NCBI GenBank assembly: GCA_009781565.1
Contig: WQXV01000012.1
Coordinates: forward strand, 1 to 13,038
Origin: Actinomycetes bacterium
GTDB lineage: Bacteria > Actinomycetota > Coriobacteriia > WRKU01
Length of the DNA stretch: 13,038 nt
Reading direction: 5' to 3'
Shown here: positions 5,768-13,038 of the stretch, one piece after another
How the letters are laid out: every line of letters begins with the position of its first letter
Numbering within the stretch: position 1 is the stretch's first letter
The notes under the pieces: model-generated
Told to the model about the DNA's origin: nothing
The model's database searches: none
What the model saw: the letters and a program-made list of their open reading frames with translations, nothing else
Program-made: the position numbers and the translations under genes

Positions 5768-8700
5768 ATGAGAGATGTTTCAAGAAGAGATTTTCTGAAG
5801 ATCTCGGGTGCCGCTTTCGCAGCAAGCTCTGTTGCGGGACTGATACGTCCCGATGTCGGCTTTGCGGCTGAAGCAGACGCTGAAACACCTGCCTTACGCA
5901 TCAAGGGAGCTACTGAGACAACCACGATCTGCTGCTATTGCAGTGTCGGTTGTGGCGCAATATGCTCGGTAGTAGACGGGACATTGATCAATTTCGAGGG
6001 CGACCCCGACCATCCCGTCAATAACGGTGGAATGTGTTCGAAAGGTATTTCACAATTTAACGTAGAAAACATTTATGACCCAGAGACCGGGGATCTGATC
6101 CCGAATCCAAGACGACTCACCACGCCGCGCTATCGCGCTCCCGGGTCGCTTGAGTGGAAGGACGTCTCATGGGAGTGGGCTATTGCAGAGATAGCAAAAC
6201 GCGTCAAGGAAGTCCGCGACGCGACCTTTGAGGAGAAGAATGAGAACGGTGTGACGGTCAACCGCACGACCGCGATCGGCTCGTTGGGCGGTGCAGGACT
6301 CGATAATGAGGAGTGCCACCCGCTCTCGAAGTTGATGCGTTCATTCGGTGTCGTCTATCTTGAGCACCAAGCCCGTCTTTGACACGCCCCCACAGTTGCC
6401 GGTCTGGGCAACTCATTCGGGCGCGGTGTTATGACCAACGGTTTCTCCGATTTTCAAAACGCCGATGTCATCTTCGTCCTAGGCGGTAATCCCGCCGAAA
6501 ACCATCCCGCAAGTATGCGGCACATCATGGAGGCACGTGCTAACGGAGCCAAGTTCGTCGTTGCCGATCCGCGCTACACCCGTAGTGCTGCGGTCTCTGA
6601 CTACTATGCGCCCATCCGCAGCGGTGCCGATATCGCATTCCTTGGCGGACTTATCAACTACATTTTGGAGAACAACCTCTACAACGAGGAGTATGTCCTC
6701 AACTACACCAACGCACAGTATCTGATCAACCCAGAGTTCGATTTCGATGATGGCTACTTCACCGGATTCGAAGAGGTCGCCAATGGTCAAGGCAAATATG
6801 ACAAGGCGACCTGGTCATATCAGACCGATGGGACCACCGAATGGGATACTTCTGCAGGTTACGCCTGGGCTGTTGCTGACGGCGTTCCTCCCTTCGATCT
6901 TCCCAAGGTCCCGGTCTATAAGAAGGATCCGACCCTGAAAGATCCCAACTGTGTATTCCAGCTCCTCAAAAAGCACTTCTCACGTTACACCACCGATGTC
7001 GTATGTGATGTCACCGGTATGGACAAGGAGGACTTCGAGGAGATCGCCAAAGTCATCGGCTCGACAGGGGCAGATGATAAGGCGGGAACGATCCTGTACG
7101 CGATGGGCTTGACCCAGCACACCAATGGATCACAGATCATCCGTGCACTGGCGATCTATCAGTTGCTGCTCGGCAACATCGGTATCGCAGGTGGTGGCAT
7201 CAATGCGCTACGTGGCGAATCCAACGTACAGGGCGCTTGTGACTGGGGTATCCTCTATCACGTTATCAATGGATACCTGGCAACGCCGAACGCGGACAAC
7301 CATCCGACCCTTGCGGCCTACAACGCCAAGGAGACCGCACACTCTGGTTATTGGTCGAACAAGCCGAAATTCCTCATATCCCAGCTCAAAGAGTACTGGG
7401 GTGAGGCAGCAACTCTCGAGAACGACTTCGCCTACGACTGGCTTCCCAAGATTGAGTCGAAGAACTATGGCTATATGCCTATGTTCGAGGCAATGAGTTC
7501 CGGCGAGGTCAAGGGGCTGTTCTGTTGGGGGCAAAATCCGCTGGTTGGTGGACCCAACGTTAACTTCGCCTATCAGGCGATGAAGAACCTTGACTGGTTG
7601 GTCTGTGCCGACCTGATGGAGACCGACACCATGTGCTTCTGGGAGCCTGACATGGAGTGGGGTGAGAAGACCGCTGCTGAAGAGATTCAGACCGAGGTAT
7701 TCTCACTTCCGGCGATGTCGCATCTTGAGAAGCAAGGTACGATCACCAACTCGGGTCGCTGGATACAGTGGCGCTACAAGGCGGTCGACTCCCCTGGTGA
7801 GGCGATCGATGATGGCGAGATCATGAGTCGCCTTTACGAGGAAGTCAAAAGACTGTATGAAGACGAAGGTGGCGCTTATCCCGATCCTATCGTGAATCTG
7901 AGTTGGCCGTACTACGACGAGCATGGGCACTTCAGCTCGGTCGAGTCAGCTAAATCAATGAACGGTTATACCGTCGCCGACGGCAAGCTGCTCGCAAACT
8001 TCACGACTCTGGCTGCTGATGGTTCGACTGCTTGCGCGGCGTGGATCTATGGTGGCTATTTCAACAACAACGATTCTGACAATCCTGCCGACCAACCCTG
8101 CGGAAGACGCGACAACGAAGATGTCACGGTCTCAGGCGGGTCCGGCGGGCTCAAGCAGTATCCCAACTGGTCGTTCAGTTGGCCTGCGAATCGTCGTGTG
8201 GTCTATAACCGTGCTTCCTCATTTGCCGAGTCAGGAAAGGCACGCAACCCCGAACGGATGCTCGTCGAGTGGAATCCTGACAAGGGCAACTGGGATCGCA
8301 ACGATGTTCCCGACTTCGGATTCCAGACTGCGGTCAACGATCCTGAGACGGGAAAGCAGGCGATGGACGCAGAAGGCAAACCGGTCTTTAACGGTAATCC
8401 TCCCGAGAAGTGCCCGTCATTCTTCATGAATGCCGAGCTGGTCTCGCGTCTCTTCTCACCCGGAATGACCGACGGTCCGTTCCCTGAGCACTATGAGCCG
8501 GCCGAGTCGCCGACGCGCAATGCGCTCAGTTCGGTCCAGGTCAATCCAGTCGCGATGCTTCTTGAATCAAGCGACTTCGGAGAGTCGAATGAGTATCCCT
8601 TGATCTGTACGACCTATCGTCTGGTCGAGCATTGGCAGACCGGTGTGACCACCCGTAACAGTCCTTGGCTTGCCGAGGCGATGCCGCACAACTTCCTCGA

Positions 8701-8986
8701 GATGAGTAAGGAACTGGCGGCTGAACGCGGGATCGATAACGGGGATCATCTTGAGATCTTCAACAATCGTGGTACCGTGACGGCTCAAGCCTTGGTCACC
8801 GGACGCATCAAACCGTTCACGATCAATGGTAAGACCGTCCATCAGGTCGGTATGCCGTGGCACTGGGGTCGCAAGGGCCTTGCAAAGGGTGCGACCGCCA
8901 ACGAGCTGGTCCCGAATGCGGGTGATGCAAACGTTGGCATCCCGGAGTCGAAAGCATTCCTTGTCGACATTAGGAAGAAGGGGTGA
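5768..8986 (+). CDS. fdnG: Formate dehydrogenase catalytic subunit, selenocysteine-containing, Tat-exported
   Basis: One reading frame of 1073 codons read through an in-frame UGA at 6380-6382, giving 1072 aa (E. coli FdnG is about 1015). It oxidises formate to CO2 with bis-MGD molybdenum or tungsten cofactor. The Tat signal is S5-R-R-D-F-L-K11 plus a hydrophobic stretch to about residue 26, placing the enzyme outside the membrane. The [4Fe-4S] ligands are C55, C58, C62 and C90. Sec205 lies in LEHQARL-Sec-HAPTVAGLGNSFGRG, the family active-site context with the conserved His after Sec. The C-terminal cofactor-binding domain (about 930-1065) includes NNRGTVTAQALVTGRI and GMPWHWGRKG. A GAGGTGAG ribosome-binding site precedes the ATG. 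The ferredoxin subunit follows after 5 nt. Reading it as a broken gene is excluded by the intact flanking homology and the SECIS. Confidence 0.96.
6380..6423 (+). promoter_or_regulatory. Bacterial SECIS element with UGA selenocysteine codon
   Basis: Immediately after the UGA (6380-6382) the mRNA can form a lower stem, CGCCC (6385-6389) with GGGCG (6419-6423), an internal loop, and an upper 7-bp stem, AGTTGCC (6394-6400) with GGCAACT (6407-6413), capped by the loop GGUCUG (6401-6406). The GGUCU loop sequence, and its distance of about 18 nt from the UGA, match the SelB-binding hairpins of E. coli fdhF and fdnG. This sequence directs SelB to insert selenocysteine. Confidence 0.9.
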
Positions 8987-8991
8987 TCTAG

Positions 8992-9855
8992 ATGGCTGAT
9001 AATGCAATCTATTACGATGCCTCGAAATGCACAGGATGCAAAGGCTGCCAGATCAACTGCAAGCAGTGGAACCGGCTTCCCTCCCCGCTCGAGCAACCCG
9101 AGTGGACCGGAAGCTATGAAAGCCCGAAAGAGAACAGTGGTAACACGTGGCTGCGTATCACATTCAATGAAGTCGCGGGCAATGATGATGATGGGATCGG
9201 CTGGGCATTCGGGCGTAACGCCTGTCAGCACTGTACTGACGCGGCATGTGCGAAGGTCTGCCCTGCTGGAGCATACTATCACACCGCGGAAGGTTCGGTA
9301 GCGCTTGACACCTCCAAATGTGTCGGCTGCCAATTCTGCGCGACGGCTTGTCCGTACCACATCCCCCACTTCAACGACAACGATGGAAGATCGAGGAAAT
9401 GCTGGATGTGTCAGGATCGTATCGCAAACGGGCTCAAACCTGCGTGTGTGACGACCTGCCCGACCCTTGCACTCCAATTCGGAACGCGTGAGGAGATGCT
9501 TGAGAAGGCAAAGGCGCGTGTTGCTGAGATCAAACCGATCCGTCCTGATGCCATGGTCTATGGTGAGAACGAGATGGACGGCCTGCACGTCATTCAAGTG
9601 CTGCCCTACGGAGCAGAAGCACATGGTATGCCTCTGAATCCCAAGGAGAACATCCTTGAGCAGGCTGAAAGATGGCTCCAACCGCTTACCGTGCTCGGAG
9701 TACTGGGTATCAGTGCAGTGGCTGTTGCCAGCTTTATCGGTGGTCGCCACTTCTCACAGGCTGAGGCACTTAAGCATGCCTATCCTGAGGACTATGGAAG
9801 ACCCGATGAGGTCGTTGTCGAAGAAATGGTCATTGAAGATGGGAGGGATGCATAA
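8992..9855 (+). CDS. fdnH: Formate dehydrogenase iron-sulfur (beta) subunit with C-terminal membrane anchor
   Basis: A 287-aa electron-transfer subunit carrying electrons from the catalytic subunit to cytochrome b. Sixteen cysteines form four [4Fe-4S] sets: 13/16/19/23, 78/81/86/90, 110/113/116/120 and 137/140/152/156. A single hydrophobic helix follows at about 231-251 (PLTVLGVLGISAVAVASF) and anchors it in the membrane with the ferredoxin domain outside, as in E. coli FdnH. It has no signal peptide, as expected for a subunit carried out by the Tat signal of its partner. The gene starts 5 nt after fdnG, with GAAGGGG upstream of the ATG. Its stop overlaps the ATG of the cytochrome gene by one base (TAATG). 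The acidic tail (VVVEEMVIEDGRDA) is variable. Identification is secure. Confidence 0.95.
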   Translation: MADNAIYYDASKCTGCKGCQINCKQWNRLPSPLEQPEWTGSYESPKENSGNTWLRITFNEVAGNDDDGIGWAFGRNACQHCTDAACAKVCPAGAYYHTAEGSVALDTSKCVGCQFCATACPYHIPHFNDNDGRSRKCWMCQDRIANGLKPACVTTCPTLALQFGTREEMLEKAKARVAEIKPIRPDAMVYGENEMDGLHVIQVLPYGAEAHGMPLNPKENILEQAERWLQPLTVLGVLGISAVAVASFIGGRHFSQAEALKHAYPEDYGRPDEVVVEEMVIEDGRDA

Positions 9856-10529
9856 TGGCTCAATATATCAAACGCCACGACGCGCTTGCGCGCCTCAACC
9901 ACTGGATATTTGCAATCTGCGGTCTGGGGCTGGGGATCGGCGGAGCATTCATGTTCTTCCCCTTCCTGCGTGAGCTGGTAAGTCCAGAGTTCCTACGTGC
10001 ACAGATGACACTTCATAGGATCTTGGGAGCGCTCTTCGTGGCGGTCCCGCTGATCAGTTGGATCATCCGTCCCTCGAACTTCATACACACCTTCAAGAAC
10101 ATCTTCGCCAAGTGGAACAAAGATGATCTCGAGTTCATGAAGAAGTTCGTCCCGTATCTGTTCAACCCGAAAAAGCAGCATATGCCCAAACAAGGGTTCA
10201 TCAAATCGGGACAGAGGATCTCCGATGCGGTCATGTACTTCTTGATCTTCATCTTCATGATAACGGGAGTACTGATGTGGATCGGCATGCCCAACATCCC
10301 TGAGTGGCTCTTCTCGCTCTCGAAGTTCGGGCATGTCATGTCCTTCTTCGGTTGGTCGATACTTATGGTCGTCCATATCTATCTGGGCGCAGGTATCTTC
10401 CAGCCGTACCGTGGAAGTGCCCGATATGTGTTCGGAGATGGGTACGCAAGTGCCGAAGATGCCAAGTACCACTGGGGTCACTGGGCAGATGACGAGCTTG
10501 CGTCTTGTGAGAATGTAAAAGAGATGTAG
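9855..10529 (+). CDS. fdnI: Formate dehydrogenase cytochrome b (gamma) subunit
   Basis: A 224-aa di-heme membrane subunit passing electrons to the quinone pool. There are four membrane helices at about 17-36, 54-71, 124-144 and 160-180. Likely heme ligands are H16 (RLNHW), H54 (TLHR), H160 (FGHV) and H174 (VVHI). The 14-residue spacing of the last two equals that of H155/H169 in E. coli FdnI, whose other ligands H18 and H57 also correspond. The cytoplasmic loop (about 74-122) is rich in Lys, Asn and Phe, and YRGSARYVFGDGY near the C-terminus is family-typical. Its ATG overlaps the stop of the beta-subunit gene (TAATG), so the three structural genes form one coupled transcript. With the Tat-exported alpha subunit this makes a proton-motive formate dehydrogenase N-type complex, probably feeding menaquinone. 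Confidence 0.94.
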   Translation: MAQYIKRHDALARLNHWIFAICGLGLGIGGAFMFFPFLRELVSPEFLRAQMTLHRILGALFVAVPLISWIIRPSNFIHTFKNIFAKWNKDDLEFMKKFVPYLFNPKKQHMPKQGFIKSGQRISDAVMYFLIFIFMITGVLMWIGMPNIPEWLFSLSKFGHVMSFFGWSILMVVHIYLGAGIFQPYRGSARYVFGDGYASAEDAKYHWGHWADDELASCENVKEM

Positions 10530-10550
10530 GAGCCTGCACTCTTTTTCAGT

Positions 10551-10593
10551 AGCACACAAAATACACTTACAAGGATGCATTTTGTGTTGTGCT
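10551..10593 (+). repeat. Bulged inverted repeat after fdnI
   Basis: AGCACACAAAAT (10551-10562) pairs with ATTTTGTGTTGTGCT (10579-10593), giving about 12 base pairs with a 3-nt bulge and a 16-nt loop. It starts 21 nt after the fdnI stop. It has no U-tract on the plus side, so it may protect a 3' end or act with the next hairpin rather than be a classical terminator. Confidence 0.45.
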
Positions 10594-10595
10594 AA

Positions 10596-10627
10596 CGGTA
10601 GGGCGGAATGGCAGTTCCGCCCTACTG
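10596..10627. terminator. Strong GC-rich hairpin between fdnI and fdhE
   Basis: GTAGGGCGGAA (10598-10608) and TTCCGCCCTAC (10615-10625) are perfect 11-bp arms around a 6-nt loop; a further G-U and C-G pair extend the stem to 13 bp. It lies in the 178-bp gap between structural and maturation genes. Neither side carries a run of T, so it is not a textbook intrinsic terminator. It may attenuate or stabilise the fdnGHI transcript relative to fdhE. Confidence 0.5.
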
Positions 10628-10659
10628 GTTATAGCGCACTCGAATCAACGCATTCTAGT

Positions 10660-10670
10660 ATGATTTAATC
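10660..10670. promoter_or_regulatory. Palindrome upstream of fdhE shared with the fdnG upstream region
   Basis: ATGATTTAATC (10660-10670) is the exact reverse complement of GATTAAATCAT at 5649-5659. With the neighbouring base it is the 11-bp palindrome TGATTTAATCA. It lies about 40 nt before the fdhE ATG and overlaps TATGAT (10659-10664), a possible -10 box without a recognisable -35. It could be an operator common to structural and maturation genes. Confidence 0.4.
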
Positions 10671-10707
10671 AGGTACGTCGAGCAGCAAAGCCGCTAAAGG
10701 AGAGACT

Positions 10708-11457
10708 ATGAGTATGACAAGCACCATCGAAGCCCTTGAGTTGTATCGTGTTGATCTGGGAGACAAGCTCGTTGGTTTTTTCACAGACCTCTGGAATGCG
10801 CAAGAAGCGCTTGAGCAGAAGAGCGTGACCGAAGATCTACGCGAGATGATCACCTTTCTCGACGGGCATCATGATGGTTTCAAAGAGGCAACCTCTCCCC
10901 TCTTCGCCGATGACTTTAGAATCGATGAGCTCACTGAGATCTCTTCAGATGACGTTGAGGACCTGATCGTGCGCTTGTGCGATCAGTGTGGTTTTGCGCC
11001 GGATAGCGACGAGGCGACGATCCTCGCACTGGCTACCGTCAGCGCACTGCAACCACGTGCGAGCGCTGCAGCAGCTGCAGTCGGAAAGCTCGATGCAAAG
11101 GCGCCTGATCTGGGAGTATGTCCGATATGTGGTGCTCCTGCTGCCCTCGGTATCTTGCGCAATGAGGGACAGGCTCATGGTGGCTCGCGCGATCTGTGGT
11201 GCTCGTTGTGCGACTATACGTGGAATTATCCACGTATAAAGTGCGCACGCTGTGGCAATGTACGTCAAGATGAGATCGAGTTCTTCTTCAACGAGACCGA
11301 TAAGGCCCATCGTGTCTACGCATGTCAGGATTGCGGAGGGACGCTCAAGGTGGTCGATGAGACCAGCTTGGGGCGCTTTTGCAACCCTCGCGTCGAGGAG
11401 TTGGTGTTAGAAGACCTCCTCGATGCCGTCATCGCCGGTGAGGGTTTTGCCGACTAA
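10708..11457 (+). CDS. fdhE: Formate dehydrogenase accessory protein FdhE
   Basis: A 249-aa cytosolic maturation factor. FdhE proteins bind the catalytic subunit of respiratory formate dehydrogenases before Tat export and are needed for activity. The N-terminal half (about 1-130) is helical and little conserved. The C-terminal half has four Cys pairs, C138-x2-C141, C165-x2-C168, C179-x2-C182 and C206-x2-C209, forming two rubredoxin-like metal sites, with the family segments PICGAPAALGIL, RDLWCSLCDYTWNYPRIKCARCGN and RVYACQDCGG. An AAAGGAG ribosome-binding site precedes the ATG with suitable spacing; the Met at residue 3 is an alternative start. The next gene overlaps its 3' end by 35 nt. It is separated from fdnI by a 178-bp gap with hairpins, so it may have its own promoter. 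Confidence 0.93.
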   Translation: MSMTSTIEALELYRVDLGDKLVGFFTDLWNAQEALEQKSVTEDLREMITFLDGHHDGFKEATSPLFADDFRIDELTEISSDDVEDLIVRLCDQCGFAPDSDEATILALATVSALQPRASAAAAAVGKLDAKAPDLGVCPICGAPAALGILRNEGQAHGGSRDLWCSLCDYTWNYPRIKCARCGNVRQDEIEFFFNETDKAHRVYACQDCGGTLKVVDETSLGRFCNPRVEELVLEDLLDAVIAGEGFAD

Positions 11458-12904
11458 AGGACCGATAACGCCTCGTGATGTGACCGCCGTCATTCTTGCC
11501 GGCGGTCGCTCTCAGCGTATGGGAGTCGACAAGACCCAGATGGAACTAGGCGGGCAGACCTTGCTGCTCCATGTGGTCGAAGCACTCTATCCTCTCGCTG
11601 GTCAGACCATCATTGTGACCAATAGGCCTGAAGAACTCCCTCTCGATAAGCTGCCGGATGATATCGTCGTCACCACTGACGAGGTCGCTTATCAAGGACC
11701 TTTGGGTGGTCTCGTCACCGCATGCAGTCACGTCGAGAACGAATGGATACTGTCCAGTGCTGCCGACATGCCCTGGATCAATGCTGATATCGTCAACTAT
11801 CTGTGCGCGCAGTGCGCAGAGCATGACGTGGTCATCCCGGTCGGACCTCAAGGACCTGAACCTCTCCTTGCCCTCTATCGCGTTGAAGCGATCGAACCAG
11901 CAGGTAGGAAGGTCCTTACCAGCGGGAGGCGTCGGATCGTTGCGATGTTCGATGAGCTCGACGTCAAGGAGATCGCACGAAGCGAGCTCGAAGCGATCGA
12001 TCCGGGCCTTGCAACCTTTTTCAACATCAATACCCAAGCAGATTTTTCTCAAGCGCAGTCACGTATGCGCAAGAGCAGCCATGACGAGGTTGTTGACGCC
12101 CATGCTGAGCTTTCAGATGTTCATGAGGAGTGTACAAGCCCCAAAAAGGTACGGGTCATGTCGTTGCTTGAAGCGGGTCGTAAGATGCCGAGTGAGACTC
12201 CGATCACAATCTATCTCAATGGGGTCGAGATTGCGACTGTTCAAGCGACCGCGACCGACATCGGTGATATGGCACTTGGGTTTCTGCTGGCCGAGGGTCT
12301 GGTGAGTGATCGATCGCTCTTCGATGGGTTGGACCTTGATGCCAAGCGAGGGTTGGTCTATGTACGTAGCCATGAAGAGGTACCGCTCGATCTGATACAC
12401 GGCACACGCTATGTGACCAGTGGTTGCGGAAAAGGGGTCACCTTCTCAAGTTTGGGTCATGCGCGCGGCATCGAACCGATCGACTCGGATATGACCGTTG
12501 ATGCAGCAGACTTGCATGAATGGATGTCACAGTTGGCGACACGAAGCGTCGAGTATCGTCAGCGCGGAGGTTGCCATTCTTGTGGGATGGTCATCGATGG
12601 TGAGCTGGTCTTGGTCCGCGAGGATATCGGACGCCATAATGCTGTCGATAAACTGTTGGGCCATGCCTGGCTTGAGGGGATCGATACCTCACGGTCAGTC
12701 CTGCTCTCAAGTGGGCGGGTCTCCTATGAGATGATCGTCAAAGCTGCGAAATCGCGTGTCCCCTTTGTCGCCTCAAGGAGTGCCGCGACCGATCTTGCTG
12801 CCGAGATCGCAGACGAGCTGAAAATCACACTTGCTGGATATGTCCGCGGTGGCAAGGCCATCGTCTACACGCATCCTCAGCGTCTGATCGATACAACACG
12901 ATAG
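11423..12904 (+). CDS. MobA-FdhD fusion: molybdenum cofactor guanylyltransferase joined to formate dehydrogenase sulfurtransferase
   Basis: A 493-aa two-domain protein. Residues about 20-205 are MobA, which transfers GMP from GTP to molybdopterin: nucleotide-binding loop LAGGRSQRMGVDK (25-37), GPLGGL (92-97) and metal-binding D115 in AADMPW. After a charged linker (about 208-240), residues about 241-493 are FdhD, which passes sulfur from IscS to the bis-MGD cofactor before its insertion into formate dehydrogenase. FdhD marks are TSGCGKG with C335, EDIGRHNAVDKLLG and SSGRVSYEMI. The usual second Cys of the FdhD CxxC is G338; another pair, C384-x2-C387, sits in GGCHSCGMV. The start overlaps fdhE by 35 nt without a clear Shine-Dalgarno; GTG at 11438 or TTG at 11447 are alternatives. 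The frame runs unbroken through the linker, so the fusion is real in this sequence. Confidence 0.93.
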   Translation: MPSSPVRVLPTKGPITPRDVTAVILAGGRSQRMGVDKTQMELGGQTLLLHVVEALYPLAGQTIIVTNRPEELPLDKLPDDIVVTTDEVAYQGPLGGLVTACSHVENEWILSSAADMPWINADIVNYLCAQCAEHDVVIPVGPQGPEPLLALYRVEAIEPAGRKVLTSGRRRIVAMFDELDVKEIARSELEAIDPGLATFFNINTQADFSQAQSRMRKSSHDEVVDAHAELSDVHEECTSPKKVRVMSLLEAGRKMPSETPITIYLNGVEIATVQATATDIGDMALGFLLAEGLVSDRSLFDGLDLDAKRGLVYVRSHEEVPLDLIHGTRYVTSGCGKGVTFSSLGHARGIEPIDSDMTVDAADLHEWMSQLATRSVEYRQRGGCHSCGMVIDGELVLVREDIGRHNAVDKLLGHAWLEGIDTSRSVLLSSGRVSYEMIVKAAKSRVPFVASRSAATDLAAEIADELKITLAGYVRGGKAIVYTHPQRLIDTTR

Positions 12905-12918
12905 ACAAGACATACGAG

Positions 12919-12953
12919 ACCCAAACGTAGCTATTGTCCTTTTGGGTTTTCTG
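12919..12953 (+). terminator. Probable intrinsic terminator after the mobA-fdhD gene
   Basis: ACCCAAA (12919-12925) pairs with TTTGGGT (12941-12947) around a 15-nt loop, followed by TTTCTG. The short T-run and long loop make it moderate. It lies 15 nt after the stop codon and 6 nt before the end of a convergent gene, the expected place for a terminator. Confidence 0.5.
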
Positions 12954-12958
12954 TAATG

Positions 12959-13038
12959 CTATTCTAGATCGGCAACGTCGATGTTGCGTACGGCGCCCGC
13001 TTCGTCAAGACGCCTGACCGGTGTGGTATAGGGAGCAC
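12959..13038 (-). CDS. C-terminal end of an unidentified gene entering from the right edge
   Basis: On the minus strand one frame is open from the window edge to TAG at 12961-12959, encoding 25 residues that include TTPVRRLDEAGAVRNIDVAD. It has normal codon use for this window and ends just before the terminator-like hairpin, convergent with the mobA-fdhD gene. One other minus frame is also open over the same span down to a TAG just upstream, but its product looks less protein-like. The segment is too short to assign a family. Confidence 0.5.
   Translation of the reverse strand, partial: APYTTPVRRLDEAGAVRNIDVADLE

Noticed and set aside
5768..6382. A truncated 204-aa formate dehydrogenase fragment or pseudogene ending at UGA
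   Set aside because: The UGA sits exactly at the catalytic selenocysteine position, homology continues in the same frame, and a SECIS hairpin follows.
6431..8986. A separate gene starting at ATG 6431
   Set aside because: The ATG is an internal Met of FdnG (GRGVMTNGF) with no ribosome-binding site; it is the second part of the selenoprotein.
8842..9750. Long minus-strand ORF (302 codons) opposite the fdnG end and fdnH
   Set aside because: Antisense to two strongly conserved genes; composition is unlike a folded protein and no family is recognisable.
10660..10670. FNR/Crp-type operator reading of TGATTTAATCA
   Set aside because: The consensus needs four bases between TGAT and ATCA; here there are three, so the fit to FNR is poor.
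1..13038. CRISPR arrays, tRNA or rRNA genes, insertion sequences, phage or defence genes
   Set aside because: No spaced repeats, cloverleaf sequence, transposase or integrase motifs, or target duplications were seen.

Overview
The window (about 53 % GC by eye, rich in GATC/TCGA words) looks like a chromosomal segment of an anaerobic high-GC Gram-positive bacterium, most likely class Coriobacteriia. This is inferred from three things: an FHA-protein plus MerR/FtsR gene pair of the actinobacterial garA-ftsR type, a Tat-exported respiratory selenocysteine formate dehydrogenase, and an InlB-type (Listeria-Bacteroides) repeat surface protein. The genus cannot be settled from sequence alone; a Cryptobacterium- or Slackia-like member of the Eggerthellales would fit.

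Left part, minus strand. Positions 1-420 hold the N-terminus of a secreted repeat protein that runs off the window. From 3145 down to 630 runs a five-gene operon read from a good promoter at 3183-3210: a small unknown protein, a zinc-ribbon/FHA protein (overlapping the first gene by 53 nt), an FtsR-like MerR regulator, adenine phosphoribosyltransferase (apt), and a small helical unknown.

Middle, plus strand. Positions 3419-5570 encode a LytTR response regulator and a LytS-like sensor kinase. The regulator start overlaps the stop of a 13-codon ORF (TGATG) that has the only strong Shine-Dalgarno there.

Right part, plus strand. Positions 5768-12904 form a complete formate-oxidation module: the catalytic subunit fdnG with in-frame UGA/selenocysteine and a SECIS hairpin, the four-cluster ferredoxin subunit, the cytochrome b subunit, then fdhE and a fused MobA-FdhD protein that would join guanylylation of the molybdenum cofactor to its sulfuration. 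A strong hairpin region separates the structural genes from the maturation genes. A convergent partial gene enters from the right edge.

The most interesting observation is regulatory. A two-half-site direct repeat with exactly 21-bp period, ACCGYTCGC-N12-ACCGTTKAC, which fits the known LytTR-domain binding pattern, occurs twice: upstream of the regulator gene (3279-3308) and across the end of the kinase gene, about 200 bp before fdnG (5542-5571). The spacers are unrelated. This predicts that the orphan-looking two-component system controls itself and the formate dehydrogenase operon. A second shared motif, GATTAAATCAT, precedes both fdnG and fdhE. Selenium-insertion genes (selA, selB, selC, selD) are not in the window.
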